Shown one piece after another: positions 54,346 through 64,000 of a DNA stretch of 64,000 bases. Position numbers and translations under genes: made by a program. Source of the DNA: Saprospiraceae bacterium (GTDB lineage Bacteria; Bacteroidota; Bacteroidia; Chitinophagales; Saprospiraceae). Location: assembly GCA_016787575.1 (NCBI GenBank), contig JAEUUO010000014.1, positions 51,622 to 115,621 of the forward strand, given 5' to 3'. The notes below the pieces were generated by a model, which had not been told where the DNA came from, made no database searches, and saw only the letters and a list, made by a program, of their open reading frames with translations. Each line of letters starts with the position of its first letter. Within the stretch, counting starts at the first letter, position 1.

Positions 54346-55343
54346 TTCAGTTGCTTCAATGCCTCTTTGGCCAATTGTAAGGTAGTATCTAACTGCAAGG
54401 CTTGTTCGTATTCAATGCGTGCCAATTTTGTCTGATTTTTTTTCTGATATATCAATCCTCGTTCGTAATAATTACTGGCTTCCCTAGGATTGATTCGAAT
54501 CGCCAATGTAAAATGCTCCAATGCCAGGTCTAATGAATCCATCTCTAAATACAACAGTCCTAAATTGTAAAATGAGGGTTCGAAAGCCGGGAATCGAATG
54601 ATATTGGATTTATAAGATTCTATTGCTTTGTCGCGTTTTCCCAACTGAGCAAAACAAAAAGCTTTCTTGTGATATACTTCAGGATCGAAACTATCCAATC
54701 GAATGGCATTGTCAAAATATGGAATGCACTTTAGTGTACCGATCTCACACAACAATTCGCCCAATCGAATCCATCCTTCTCTTAAGTCTGGATTAAAGTC
54801 AACTGCCTTTTGATATGCATTGACCGCTCTACCTGTATCTCCCATCTCATAAAAAATCTGTCCGGCTAATAAATAGGCTTTTGAATTTTGGGGGTCTCTT
54901 ACAAACAATTTATCCAATACCGTCATTGCCGGAAAGTATTGTTTCAAGATCAATTTAAGTCTAGCACTTCGTAAAATTGTTTCTGCACTGTTTGGAAAAA
55001 TACTCAAGGCTTTATCCATAATATCAGAAGCATCTCTTGATTGCAAATTAAATAAGTAAGCATCTGATAGATAAAAATAATAGTTTGGCTGTCTTGTAGA
55101 ATCAATCTTTATTGCCATTTGGTAATCTTCAATGGCAGAATCATAAGCCTCCTGATTAAAATAATAGGTACCGCGCATAAAATAAAATGAATCTACATTT
55201 GGATGTTGTGCTATTAACTGATTCCAATTTTCTAATTCAGCATTTGCAGGATTTGCTTTTTCTGCTTTCGTATATTCTGACTTTTTACATGCGTATAAAA
55301 ATAATATACAGCAAATAAATACATAGAAGATTTTAACATTCAT
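54342..55343 (-). CDS. TPR lipoprotein
   Basis: 333 residues, lipobox LYAC (Cys19), then about eight TPRs (for example YFNQEAYDSAIEDYQMAIKI, YEMGDTGRAVNAYQKAVDF, AQLGKRDKAIESYKSNI, LEMDSLDLALEHFTLAIRI). TPR lipoproteins of this size serve as scaffolds at the outer membrane, some in T9SS or gliding (PorW/SprE-like), but nothing here fixes that. Stop shared with the convergent gene. Confidence 0.88.
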   Translation of the reverse strand: MNVKIFYVFICCILFLYACKKSEYTKAEKANPANAELENWNQLIAQHPNVDSFYFMRGTYYFNQEAYDSAIEDYQMAIKIDSTRQPNYYFYLSDAYLFNLQSRDASDIMDKALSIFPNSAETILRSARLKLILKQYFPAMTVLDKLFVRDPQNSKAYLLAGQIFYEMGDTGRAVNAYQKAVDFNPDLREGWIRLGELLCEIGTLKCIPYFDNAIRLDSFDPEVYHKKAFCFAQLGKRDKAIESYKSNIIRFPAFEPSFYNLGLLYLEMDSLDLALEHFTLAIRINPREASNYYERGLIYQKKNQTKLARIEYEQALQLDTTLQLAKEALKQLN

Positions 55344-55425
55344 AAACTAAAAAGCTCAAGTAAATTAAAGCAATATTCAAAATTTCAAAAAATACAATCG
55401 TCAGAATATTTTAATAAACGAAGTT

Positions 55426-56802
55426 TTACAATTTAACATCAATTATTTTTTTGTTTTTTCGACTTTTTTCAGCGGCAAATCCCATCAAGTGGCTTTCGAT
55501 CGAAGCATCTATGGTAGATGTTAGTAAACTTGAATCTTTTTGAGCTACTGCCTGAACCCAATCTTGCATTAATCTATAATCACCGCCACCATGTCCATGG
55601 TTTTTATAGATTCCTTCATCCAATGATTTAGAATCCCAGTTTGTTGTCTTTCCGGTTCTGAAATCAGTGTGAGTGAATTGATCCATGTCACCGGTCAGGT
55701 CTCCCATACTTCCCATGACGCGGGTTCGTCTTCCATGATATCCAGTAAAAGCCTCCATATTAAAGCTGGCAGTGATTCCTCCTTCAAACAACAAACTCAT
55801 AACGTAGTGGTCGCATTGATCGTTATCCATTCTATAGACACATCTTCCATAATTTGTAGTCTTTAAATAATTCATAATTGCATCAGGAACCAATTCTTTC
55901 TGTTCCGGCAAATCAAAAACATAGGTATACGTCCGCTCACGCAAATAAATTTTGACTGCAGAATAGGGACAGTTTGATTCTATCGCACATCCATCATGAC
56001 ACCGTGCTGTACTTCCTGCAGGTGCGTTTTGTTTATTAAACCATTTTAAATTTCCAAATGCTGCGACCCGGACGGAAGGCTTGCCAACCAACCATCGCAT
56101 GATATCTAAATCATGACAAGATTTTGCTAAAATAATAGGAGTACTTGCCTTGCTGTTGTGCCAGTTACCACGCACAAAAGAATGCGCCATGTGTATATGC
56201 TGAATTGGTTCAAAATGTTGGATGCTGATTAAGTCCCCGATAGAGCCATTGTGAATAAGTTCCTTAAGTTTTATAAAATAAGGTGCATATCTCAATACAT
56301 GACAAAGACCTACAATGGCTCCTGTTTTTTTAGTCAATGCCAAAATATCCCGGCATTCCTTTTCAGTCTGTGCCATCGGCTTTTCCAAGAGAACATCGTA
56401 ACCCATAGCCAATGCTTTCATACATGGTCCGTAATGCAAATGATCGGGAGTTGTAATTATAATTGCATCCGCAAACTTTGGTTTTAGAAAAACATGTTCC
56501 CAGGTAATAAAGCGATTTTCTGCTGCAATATTATGTTTTTTACTATACCGTTCGTTGCGCAATGGTATGGGTTCTGCTACACCAACAATGTCAATTTGAT
56601 CCGGATTTGAAATTGCATAATTTCCATACACATTCCCACGGGCGCCTGCACCTAAAGTGATTGCAGTAATTGGACGGTCCAATGTTTTATGCAATGGATT
56701 GGGAAGCTCTCCTAATAATTTTGCTAAATCCGGGATGTGAAATGCAGATGCGCCAGCTGCTATTCCCAGAGTTCTTATGGCATCACGACGAGTATAAGAC
56801 AT
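55426..56802 (-). CDS. Tat-exported Gfo/Idh/MocA-family oxidoreductase
   Basis: 458 residues. N-terminal twin-arginine signal (TRRDAIRTLGIAAGASAF) implies export of the folded, NAD(P)-loaded enzyme. Rossmann domain with AITLGAGARGNVYG (dinucleotide motif), LEKPMAQTEKEC (the conserved Lys), and the C-terminal alpha/beta domain; a Cys-rich stretch CHDGCAIESNCPYSA is an extra. The family acts on sugars, inositols and similar compounds; some exported members in Bacteroidota take part in glycan breakdown. Substrate unknown. No sugar-operon neighbours. Confidence 0.9.
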   Translation of the reverse strand: MSYTRRDAIRTLGIAAGASAFHIPDLAKLLGELPNPLHKTLDRPITAITLGAGARGNVYGNYAISNPDQIDIVGVAEPIPLRNERYSKKHNIAAENRFITWEHVFLKPKFADAIIITTPDHLHYGPCMKALAMGYDVLLEKPMAQTEKECRDILALTKKTGAIVGLCHVLRYAPYFIKLKELIHNGSIGDLISIQHFEPIQHIHMAHSFVRGNWHNSKASTPIILAKSCHDLDIMRWLVGKPSVRVAAFGNLKWFNKQNAPAGSTARCHDGCAIESNCPYSAVKIYLRERTYTYVFDLPEQKELVPDAIMNYLKTTNYGRCVYRMDNDQCDHYVMSLLFEGGITASFNMEAFTGYHGRRTRVMGSMGDLTGDMDQFTHTDFRTGKTTNWDSKSLDEGIYKNHGHGGGDYRLMQDWVQAVAQKDSSLLTSTIDASIESHLMGFAAEKSRKNKKIIDVKL

Positions 56803-56940
56803 TGAAACAGATTTATATTATGAAATGCTAAAATAATACTAATAATCAATTTAACATCAAGTTTTGAATCCAATTCCAGAGAATTGAACTGATTTGAATT
56901 TATAAAAATATATCTTTTGATATTTTGAATCAATTTGTGA

Positions 56941-56977
56941 AAAAAAAAAGCCGATCTGTTTTACAACAGACCGGCTT
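56941..56977 (-). terminator. Terminator of the 1692-residue HYR protein gene
   Basis: 13-bp stem (AAGCCGATCTGTT 56948-56960 with 56965-56977); the odd pair is G-U on the minus strand. Nine T follow on the minus strand. Confidence 0.8.
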
Positions 56978-57000
56978 GCTTCATACCGTTTCAGAAATTC

Positions 57001-57051
57001 AATTACGAATTATGAAATCAGAAACTAAATTGTTTTTCCTAATTCGTAATT
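57001..57051. repeat. Short inverted repeat using the ATTACGA word
   Basis: AATTACGAATTA (57001-57012) and its exact reverse complement TAATTCGTAATT (57040-57051), 12 bp each, spacer 27 bp. Same 7-bp word as the carB/porZ repeat. Lies just past the stop of the HYR gene and before its terminator. Confidence 0.75.
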
Positions 57052-57054
57052 AAA

Positions 57055-60000
57055 TCAATGATTAACCACAAATCGTTTGATTAATTGATCTGAGGTTTTG
57101 CTTCGTATTATGATGGTATAAATTCCATTTGCCCATTCTTCAACTGAAATTGCATTCTCGTTTTTAGTCAATTGAGGATCGCTATGCAGTATTAGTTTTC
57201 CATTTCCATTGTAAATTTCAAACTCCGCAATTTCTCCAACAATGCTATTTATGTTGACTGCCTGAGAACTTGGATTCGGATACAAATCAACTAAAAATGA
57301 AATGGACTGGTCATTGTAAATTGTAAGTTTTTCATCTGCTATTTCCATGCGATTAAATTCTTTGGAAACCAATTCTACCGGCTTTACACGGATGGATCCC
57401 ACACCAATGCCTGATCCCAATTGGACTGCTCCATCCATAGCTATGCAATAGTCTTCAACTTCTCCAAAAAGAGGTGAAAAACATGGATTGGGTGGATAAT
57501 CAGAATAAGACATGATGATGCGCATCCTGGTTAATTTACTTGGCAAGTTTGAAGGCATCTTTATATTTGCACACATGGAAGTATTGCCATAACCATAAAC
57601 AACTTCTTCTGTAAATGGATCGAAGTATCCATCGGCATTAAAATCTATCCATAGCTTCCAATACACTTTATAGAGCGTACTCAAATACCCGGGAGTTACA
57701 CACAACCAATATGTTTGACCTTCATCAATAGTTCCGCATGGTTTATTAAAATAATGGTATCCTCCATTATCTCCTGTGGTTGTATCTATTGTTGAAAATT
57801 CCACCCGATTTATAAACATGTAACTGCTGTTTTGCGCTTTAGGTTTACAATAGCTTGTTTCCTTTTCACAATCAACAGAAACCATAAAGCTGCAGGTGTC
57901 TGATTTTCCATCTTTGGTCGCAACATAGGTAATGAGATTATCACCACATGGTACCAGATCTCCTTTTGCAGGACCTCCAATTTGTTTTAATTCATAACAT
58001 GGCAATTCGAGTATAAATTCTCTGTTTGCACTTTCATTTTGATCGTTCCAGTTTCCATCAGGGAGCAATTCAATGTAATCTTCATTTCCGGATCCATTGT
58101 TTGGTTGTCCGGGCATCCAACTGGAGTATTTAAATTGCGATTTATTTATCCATTCAAACCAAGCTTCATTTTTTTCATCTGTACCACCTGTCCATGCTGT
58201 TTGACCATTTAACTTGGATGCTAAAAATTTATTTTCTTCTTCTGAATTTATACATGCTAAAGTACCACCCATAAGTTCGCATGATATTCTGGCTGCATTC
58301 CAATTTGCAGCACCTTTTGAACAGAAATATCGATGACCATTTAATTCGCCCATGTAAATCATGCCTGGAATATCATCCTGACATGGTTGACAATAATTAA
58401 CAATTGGATTGTTCCAATTTACAATTGCTCCATTTAAAAATGGGTCAGTACGTACTACCGCTGTATCATTTGGACAATTTACACCTACTTCAGTTCCTTC
58501 TACAAATACCGTGAACCCATTTGTAGTTGTATTGCCACAATAATCTTTTGCAGTATAAATAACATTGGTGATTCCTTTAGAAAATAAATCACCCGGATTG
58601 TAATTTGAAGTTAAACTTAATAATTTGCAATTGTCTCCTGCTTCAGGTTTTAACCATGATACTACCACGCTGCATTTTCCATTTGCATTGACGGTAATAT
58701 TTGCAGGAATATTCATCAATATTGGTTTTACATCATCTTTTAGTTCAATGCGTTGAATGCATTCTGATTTTAAATTTGGCAAAGCAGGATCCGTTGCTGT
58801 CCAGGTTCTTTCCAGACTAATAGCACCAGCACATGGACCGTCGGTTATAATTCGGTCTGAGTATGTAATATTTGGTTGAAAACATTCATTACTACCAGGT
58901 GTTGCAGTTGCAATTCCAGTAACAAACGGATCTACTCCTAAACCAGGGCAACCATGATAATCAGCAGGACAATTTAAAACTGGATTTTTATCACAACATT
59001 TTTCAGTTACGGTTATAAAAAACCAACAAGAACTTGTATTTCCGCATAAATCTGTTGCTGTATAGACTACACGGGTTACTCCTTTAGAAAAAACAGAACC
59101 AGGCAAATGAGACTTTTCAACTGAAAAGATACCACAGTTATCACTTGTTGAGGGTTCTGTCCAATTTACATTTGCATTGCAATCGTATTGCGGATCTATG
59201 GTAATATCCACAGGACAATTTGCAAACGATGGAGGGTCTACATCTTCAAGTACTATGGTTTGCGTACACTGCGTTTGTAAATTGTTTTTAGGATTTGTTG
59301 CAGTCCACAATCTTGCAATGATGGTTCGACATGGATCATTTGATAAAACGACATCTGAATAAGCAATGACCGCAGCTTGACAAACCGGTTGAAATGGATC
59401 TGCAATCGCTTTTCCGGTAATGGATGTGTCAATACTTGAACCCGGGCAGCCTGTATAATCTTCCGGGCAACTGATAACCGGAGGATAATTGCAACAATTT
59501 TCAGTAACTGTTACATTAAAATTGCAGGTACTTGAATTTCCACAGGCATCTGTAGCTGTTACAACAACATTCGTAATACCTAATGGGAAGATTGATCCAG
59601 AAGTTATGGAACTTGTAAAGACAATTTGACTGCATGCATCTGAAGCTGTTGCAGGATTCCAATTTACGATTGCAGTGCAAAGGTCATTTGATAAAACCGT
59701 CGTGTCACCAGGGCAAGAATTAAATACAGGAGCTTCAGTATCCTGTAGTATAATTTTTTGAATGCAGGTGCTTGTTAAGTTTGAGAATATCGGGTCGGTT
59801 GCTTTCCAAATTCTATTGATACTTGTAAAGCAAACAGACTGGCTTGTAACTTCATCGGTAAATGTTAAAAGTGGTTGCCTGCAATTCGTATCTCCTGGAA
59901 AAGCAGTTGCCTGTCCTGATAATAATGGATCAATTACTGCACCTGGACAGCTTGTATAATCAGCCGGACAATGTATGATTGGGATTGACTTACAACAATT

Positions 60001-62133
60001 TTCAACTACCGTGACATTAAATGTACACTTGGAACTGTTACCACATTTGTCGGTTGCTGTAATTGAAACGCTTGTTGTTCCAACTTGAAATTTAGAACCT
60101 GATGGAATGGACTCAGTTAATGTAACATCTCCACAAGCATCTGTTGCAATTGGAGAATGCCATGCGATGCTTGCAGAACAATCTGCTTCGGAGTTAATCG
60201 TAATATCTGAAGGACAAGCAGTTAATACCGGTCCGGTTTTATCTTCCAATCGAATGGTTTGAATACAAGTCGCAGTTAATAATGGATGCGTAGGATCGCT
60301 TGCTTTCCAGGTTCGATTTAAAACAAATAAACAATTGTCATTTTGAATGGTATCATCTTGATAACTTATTACTGGATTTGCACAATGTGCACTACCAGGA
60401 GTTGCATTTGCGAACCCTGTTGTTGCAGGTTGAATATCTGTACCTGGACAAGCCGTATAATTGCTTGGACAATGTAAAACGGGAGCTGATTTACAACAAT
60501 TTTCTTCTACAGTGACAAGAAACTCACATTTACTGGTATTGCCACAAACATCGGTAGCGATAACAGATACAGCTGCAAGGCCTAAGGCAAACCGATAGCC
60601 TGAGGGAACGGATGTGGTAATTGAAACTACACCACAATCATCAATAGCAGTTGGTTCGTTCCAGCGCACAGTTGCAAGGCAATCATCATCCGATTGCACG
60701 GTTATGTTTGGTGGACAAAATGTAATTACAGGCGGTTTTGTATCCGTTAAAATAATTTTCTGAATGCAATAATCCATTAATATTGGTTTATCCGGATCAG
60801 TTGCTAACCAGGTTCTATGAATTTCAGTAAAACATGCGGTATGTTGAATGGTATCATCGTTGTAAGTAATGATTGGTTGCCTGCATTTAGCACTGCCTGG
60901 GTTTGCGGTAGCCTGCCCTGTAATAGTTGGATTGGTGGATCCATTTGGACATCCTTGAAAATCAGCAGGACAATGAATGACTGGATTTTTATTACAACAA
61001 TTTTCCTCAACTGTTACTAAAAATTCACATTTGGTTGTATTCCCGCAAAGGTCCGTTGCAATAATTGAAACTGCCGCCAATCCAAGTGCAAATTGATATC
61101 CGGAAGGCACAGAACTACTAATAGATGCGATACCACAATTATCAGTTGCTTTTGGTTCTGCCCAACTCACTTTAGCTGTACAATCTGCATCTGACTGCAC
61201 TGTAATATTTGGTGGGCAAAAGATAATTTGAGGAGCAATCGTATCTTTAATGTGAATCAGCTGGGTGCAATGTGATGTTAAATTCGAATGATCTGGATCG
61301 GTTGCAGTCCAAGTCCTTTCAATCGTATAGTTGCAATTAGATATAAAATTTAACTTATCTGTATAATTTAGTTGTGGTTCTTTGCAAGCTGGACTCCCCT
61401 TTGAAACGGAAGGTTTTCCTGTAGTAGCAGGATCAATGGAGCTACCAGTACAAGCTTGGATACTTGCAGGACAATGTATGATTGGGGCTATATTGCAACA
61501 ATTAGAAACGACTGTTACATTAAATATACATCTGCTGGTATTTCCACAATCATCTGTTACTGTAATTACAACGGTATGAGTACCAATTGAAAATTCGCCA
61601 CCATTGACATGAGAACTGACAACACAAAACTTTCCGCATGCGTCTGAAACCAAAGGCATTTTCCATGTATAACTGGCAGTACATTTATCATTGCTTAAAA
61701 GCGTGGTGTCCTTGGGGCAATTAAAAAGTTCAGGAGCAGTAGTATCTAAAGTATTGATATATTGAATGCAAAATGCCCGTAGTGTAGCATCATTCGGATC
61801 GCTTGCGGTCCAAACTCTTTGGATAAGAGAAGCGCCAGCACAATTTCCAGTCTTTACCAATAAATCCTTAAACGAAATTATTGGTTCACTGCATTCCGGG
61901 CTTCCTTTATACGCTATGGCGGCTCCACATAAATCTGGATGTATTGAACTTCCCGGACAAGATTTAAAATCAGGAGGACAAGTTATGCTGGGAGGTGTGG
62001 TACAAAAAATGGATATCCGTTCTTTGGATACTTGTTGATATTTTCCAACTTGAGACCAGCCAGAAAAATAAGTGCAAATAAATAATACTGCACATACTAA
62101 ATGCTTTAGCAGCGTGTAAAATTGCTTTTCCAT
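57055..62133 (-). CDS. Giant secreted protein with seven HYR-type units, C-type lectin domain and T9SS sorting domain
   Basis: 1692 residues. Signal peptide (~1-28); seven units of ~167 residues (~46-1215), each with CPxD...CPG, an R-x-W-x-A-x-DP strand, CIQ, a second CPxDxT strand, DxCG and CGNxSxC; each next unit begins with NCC or KCC. Then a C-type lectin-like domain (~1240-1390; begins MGELNGHRYFCSKGAANW, includes WTGGTDEKNEAWFEW and NGSGNEDYIELLPDGNWND), a GEVED-type domain (FGEVEDYCIAMDG near 1570), and a T9SS type A sorting domain (VDLYPNPSSQAVNINS ... KRFVVNH). Cys-rich, so disulphide bonded. Likely surface adhesin or matrix protein. Units 2 and 3 are nearly identical in their second half, a sign of recent duplication. 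Confidence 0.9.
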   Translation of the reverse strand: MEKQFYTLLKHLVCAVLFICTYFSGWSQVGKYQQVSKERISIFCTTPPSITCPPDFKSCPGSSIHPDLCGAAIAYKGSPECSEPIISFKDLLVKTGNCAGASLIQRVWTASDPNDATLRAFCIQYINTLDTTAPELFNCPKDTTLLSNDKCTASYTWKMPLVSDACGKFCVVSSHVNGGEFSIGTHTVVITVTDDCGNTSRCIFNVTVVSNCCNIAPIIHCPASIQACTGSSIDPATTGKPSVSKGSPACKEPQLNYTDKLNFISNCNYTIERTWTATDPDHSNLTSHCTQLIHIKDTIAPQIIFCPPNITVQSDADCTAKVSWAEPKATDNCGIASISSSVPSGYQFALGLAAVSIIATDLCGNTTKCEFLVTVEENCCNKNPVIHCPADFQGCPNGSTNPTITGQATANPGSAKCRQPIITYNDDTIQHTACFTEIHRTWLATDPDKPILMDYCIQKIILTDTKPPVITFCPPNITVQSDDDCLATVRWNEPTAIDDCGVVSITTSVPSGYRFALGLAAVSVIATDVCGNTSKCEFLVTVEENCCKSAPVLHCPSNYTACPGTDIQPATTGFANATPGSAHCANPVISYQDDTIQNDNCLFVLNRTWKASDPTHPLLTATCIQTIRLEDKTGPVLTACPSDITINSEADCSASIAWHSPIATDACGDVTLTESIPSGSKFQVGTTSVSITATDKCGNSSKCTFNVTVVENCCKSIPIIHCPADYTSCPGAVIDPLLSGQATAFPGDTNCRQPLLTFTDEVTSQSVCFTSINRIWKATDPIFSNLTSTCIQKIILQDTEAPVFNSCPGDTTVLSNDLCTAIVNWNPATASDACSQIVFTSSITSGSIFPLGITNVVVTATDACGNSSTCNFNVTVTENCCNYPPVISCPEDYTGCPGSSIDTSITGKAIADPFQPVCQAAVIAYSDVVLSNDPCRTIIARLWTATNPKNNLQTQCTQTIVLEDVDPPSFANCPVDITIDPQYDCNANVNWTEPSTSDNCGIFSVEKSHLPGSVFSKGVTRVVYTATDLCGNTSSCWFFITVTEKCCDKNPVLNCPADYHGCPGLGVDPFVTGIATATPGSNECFQPNITYSDRIITDGPCAGAISLERTWTATDPALPNLKSECIQRIELKDDVKPILMNIPANITVNANGKCSVVVSWLKPEAGDNCKLLSLTSNYNPGDLFSKGITNVIYTAKDYCGNTTTNGFTVFVEGTEVGVNCPNDTAVVRTDPFLNGAIVNWNNPIVNYCQPCQDDIPGMIYMGELNGHRYFCSKGAANWNAARISCELMGGTLACINSEEENKFLASKLNGQTAWTGGTDEKNEAWFEWINKSQFKYSSWMPGQPNNGSGNEDYIELLPDGNWNDQNESANREFILELPCYELKQIGGPAKGDLVPCGDNLITYVATKDGKSDTCSFMVSVDCEKETSYCKPKAQNSSYMFINRVEFSTIDTTTGDNGGYHYFNKPCGTIDEGQTYWLCVTPGYLSTLYKVYWKLWIDFNADGYFDPFTEEVVYGYGNTSMCANIKMPSNLPSKLTRMRIIMSYSDYPPNPCFSPLFGEVEDYCIAMDGAVQLGSGIGVGSIRVKPVELVSKEFNRMEIADEKLTIYNDQSISFLVDLYPNPSSQAVNINSIVGEIAEFEIYNGNGKLILHSDPQLTKNENAISVEEWANGIYTIIIRSKTSDQLIKRFVVNH

Positions 62134-62540
62134 AAGAGGGTATGAATAGAATGAATTTCTAGAGTCTCAAGAAAGGGTATTAAATCCGTTTTGGATCTGG
62201 CATTAAATAGCAAGTAAGGAGTAAGGGTGTATTAAAAGAAGTATTGAGAGTGGGTGCTACTAAATGAATTGTAAATGTAATTTGAAGTAGTCGAAATTAC
62301 CTAATATTTTTTTGATTAAATTTATATTAATGGTTTTTAGTATATAAAATCGATTCAAATTAGAAACAATACATTCATAAAAATAATTTATACAAAAAAT
62401 AAATGTTTAGAAATTCATAGTAGCTGATAAAATGATGGTTATGATTAATAAATTTTAAAGTTTAGATGAAAATATCCTTTTATTTCAAAAACAAAGATTA
62501 AAACCCCAGTTTTTGATATGCGTATCCTAAAATTTAAAAA
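62134..62540. other. AT-rich intergenic region, nothing seen
   Basis: About 400 bp upstream of the giant HYR gene, very AT-rich on both sides. It must hold the promoter of that gene, but no clean TTTG/TAnnTTTG pair was identified, and no hairpin, repeat or frame of interest was seen. Confidence 0.5.
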
Positions 62541-62837
62541 CTACCTCATATCGGGTTTCAAAATAATAAACATCAGAATAAACAATCCATAACCGCCTAT
62601 TGGGATTGCTGGTAGCATGACCATATTTGTTGCTAAAGCTATTTTCCCAATGCTTTTTAAATACCAGCACAATGCTAACCAAAGACATAAGCCTAATACT
62701 ATCAATAGCCAGGTTCCATTTTTTGAGGAAGACCCCTTAATAGCATCTGAAATTATAATTACCAATGATACCAGAATTCCGATAACATTGATTCCGAAAC
62801 CGATATAAAAGAGAAAGGATTTTAATAAAGCCCACAT
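62541..62837 (-). CDS. Small membrane protein, unknown
   Basis: 98 residues with three hydrophobic segments (about 7-30, 42-58, 66-92). No family recognised. The hydrophobic pattern and ATG start make it a plausible real gene between two large secreted-protein genes. Confidence 0.6.
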   Translation of the reverse strand: MWALLKSFLFYIGFGINVIGILVSLVIIISDAIKGSSSKNGTWLLIVLGLCLWLALCWYLKSIGKIALATNMVMLPAIPIGGYGLFILMFIILKPDMR

Positions 62838-62921
62838 ACCTTGATTATTTAGTTAGGATTAAAATTATAGATTTACCATAGTCAAATGCAAAATAGTAAT
62901 CCAAATATACATCAATAAAAC

Positions 62922-62962
62922 AAAAAAGCTCCAACCAGAATTATTGATTCAGGTTGGAGCTT
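62922..62962 (-). terminator. Terminator of the right-edge secreted protein gene
   Basis: Perfect 11-bp stem AAGCTCCAACC (62926-62936) / GGTTGGAGCTT (62952-62962), then six A on the plus strand, i.e. a T-run on the minus strand. Confidence 0.8.
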
Positions 62963-62985
62963 ACATCTTAAAGTAATTTAATTAA

Positions 62986-64000
62986 TTAGTCTATAACAGT
63001 AAATTTGCGAATGATCCGTTGATCTTCATCTTCAAAAATTACAAAATACACTCCTGAATTAAATGTTCGGACAATTTTTGACAGATCCAATTTAACCAAA
63101 CCCGTTGATTGCTTTATTGGGTGTATATAAATTAACTCGCCCTGAGCATTAATTAATTTGATGTTTCCATTATTTACTGGAATTTCAAATTCAATATTCA
63201 ACTCTTCCCGAACCGGATTTGGATACACAATCATGTCATTCAAACTCAAAGAAGTTGGATCAAAATCAGGTGCATCCAAATATTTCTTAAGCTGAATTTC
63301 ATCCGTTTCCGGTTGAATCAAATTGTTTCCATTGCAATTTGCATTTCCACATGGACCTAAATATCCTCCATAATTGATGTGGGTCTGCAGCGCTGCATAA
63401 TAGGTACAAACAGTTTTATAACCGCCGCTATTTGTTCTGGTACATACCTGAACTTTAGTGCCACCACTGCATTTCCAGGCAGAAATAATGTTTGCAAAAG
63501 AAGGTGGATACTTGCAATCCGGTCTGCCATCATTATCATTATCAATTTTATCATTTCCACCCGGACATACATCACAAGCATCTCCGACTCCATCGCAATC
63601 CGAATCTGCCTGATTTGGATTTGAAACAGTTGGACAGTTATCATAACAATCTGCAACTCCATCATTATCCATGTCAAATCCTTCGTCAATTAATCCATCA
63701 CAATCATCATCTTTTCCATTGCATATTTCAGTGCGTCGGTTAATAGTTATTGTAAATGAACATGTTTTAGAATTTCCGCTTAGATCTGTTGCAGTCCAAA
63801 CCCGGTTTATTTCAGTAGCACCAACACAAGGTCCGGAGGAAATCACATCGTCTTTAAAACTGATTAAAGGCGGACTGCAATTTGGTCCGCCTGGAATAGC
63901 AGATGCAAAGCCCGTATTTCCGGGACCCGTAGAAACACCAGGACAAGCATGAAAATCCGCTGGACAGGTAATTACAGGTGGAACTGTACAGGCGGCAATC
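62986..64000 (-). CDS. Secreted protein with HYR-type unit, thrombospondin-3-like repeats and T9SS sorting domain (5' end beyond window)
   Basis: The frame stays open to base 64000, well past the GTG at 63846, so the N-terminus is outside the window. Visible part (~338 residues): end of an HYR-type unit of the same family as in the 1692-residue protein ([14 protein letters not shown], then [14 protein letters not shown]), a MopE-like [17 protein letters not shown] motif, Asp-rich thrombospondin type 3-like Ca-binding repeats ([30 protein letters not shown]), a Cys-containing region, and a T9SS type A sorting domain ([16 protein letters not shown] ... IIRKFTVID). Surface or secreted, probably Ca-stabilised. 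Followed by a terminator. Confidence 0.88.
   Translation of the reverse strand, partial: IAACTVPPVITCPADFHACPGVSTGPGNTGFASAIPGGPNCSPPLISFKDDVISSGPCVGATEINRVWTATDLSGNSKTCSFTITINRRTEICNGKDDDCDGLIDEGFDMDNDGVADCYDNCPTVSNPNQADSDCDGVGDACDVCPGGNDKIDNDNDGRPDCKYPPSFANIISAWKCSGGTKVQVCTRTNSGGYKTVCTYYAALQTHINYGGYLGPCGNANCNGNNLIQPETDEIQLKKYLDAPDFDPTSLSLNDMIVYPNPVREELNIEFEIPVNNGNIKLINAQGELIYIHPIKQSTGLVKLDLSKIVRTFNSGVYFVIFEDEDQRIIRKFTVID

Noticed and set aside
63357..63743. Overlapping frames across the Asp-rich repeats of the right-edge protein
   Set aside because: Shadows caused by the repetitive gat/aat composition of the thrombospondin-3-like repeats.
1..64000. tRNA or rRNA genes
   Set aside because: No stretch with the T-loop and D-loop pattern or rRNA-like sequence was seen in the gaps; a dedicated search could still find an odd one.

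Overview
This 64 kb window looks like chromosomal DNA of a member of the Bacteroidota, most likely of the Saprospiraceae type. The evidence is: type IX secretion (T9SS) parts and cargo (a PorZ-like propeller protein, a PorV/PorQ-family barrel, proteins ending in T9SS sorting domains), very large TonB-dependent receptors, multi-HYR adhesin-like proteins, a MurF-Alr fusion, BshA (bacillithiol), low GC, and promoter elements of the Bacteroidetes form (TTTG, then TAnnTTTG). No tRNA, rRNA, CRISPR array, prophage or insertion sequence was found.

Layout. 1-407: start of a secreted protein that runs off the left edge. 0.67-6.4 kb: housekeeping (mnmG; a MerR regulator with a YceI lipoprotein; bshA; HIT protein; greA). 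6.5-15.3 kb: an outer-membrane cassette on the minus strand (TonB-dependent receptor, 1328-residue exported protein, PorV-like barrel). 15.4-21.8 kb: D-2-hydroxyacid dehydrogenase, a short-form carB, porZ. 22.2-24.4 kb: an RprX/RprY-like two-component system.

24.4-38.5 kb is the most interesting part. A plus-strand group (CHASE2 membrane sensor, FecR-like exported protein, M48-like metalloprotease with TPRs, second FecR-like protein with 12-residue repeats) meets head-on, with a 3 bp gap, a tight six-gene minus-strand operon (caspase-like C14 protease with DUF4384-like tail, exported coiled-coil/barrel protein, ECF sigma factor, membrane TPR anti-sigma-like protein, second M48-TPR protease, second caspase-like protease with EF-hand loop and TPRs). 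The two sides carry paralogous proteases. I read this as one envelope-sensing and proteolysis system; its function is not known from sequence.

38.7-50 kb: purD, murF-alr, a three-gene periplasmic SurA/PpiC chaperone operon, a structured intergenic region, htpG and a small membrane protein. 50-56.8 kb: lipoproteins, a SMUG-type uracil-DNA glycosylase, thrS, dodecin, a TPR lipoprotein and a Tat-exported Gfo/Idh/MocA oxidoreductase. 57-64 kb: a 1692-residue secreted protein with seven HYR-type units, a C-type lectin domain and a sorting domain; a small membrane protein; and a related secreted protein with HYR and thrombospondin-3 type repeats that runs off the right edge.

Outside the genes, three intergenic sites hold inverted repeats, two of them built of tandem 7-bp words, and two regions hold structured elements that could be small RNAs. 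Several rho-independent terminators could be placed. All calls rest on reading the sequence; no database search was made.
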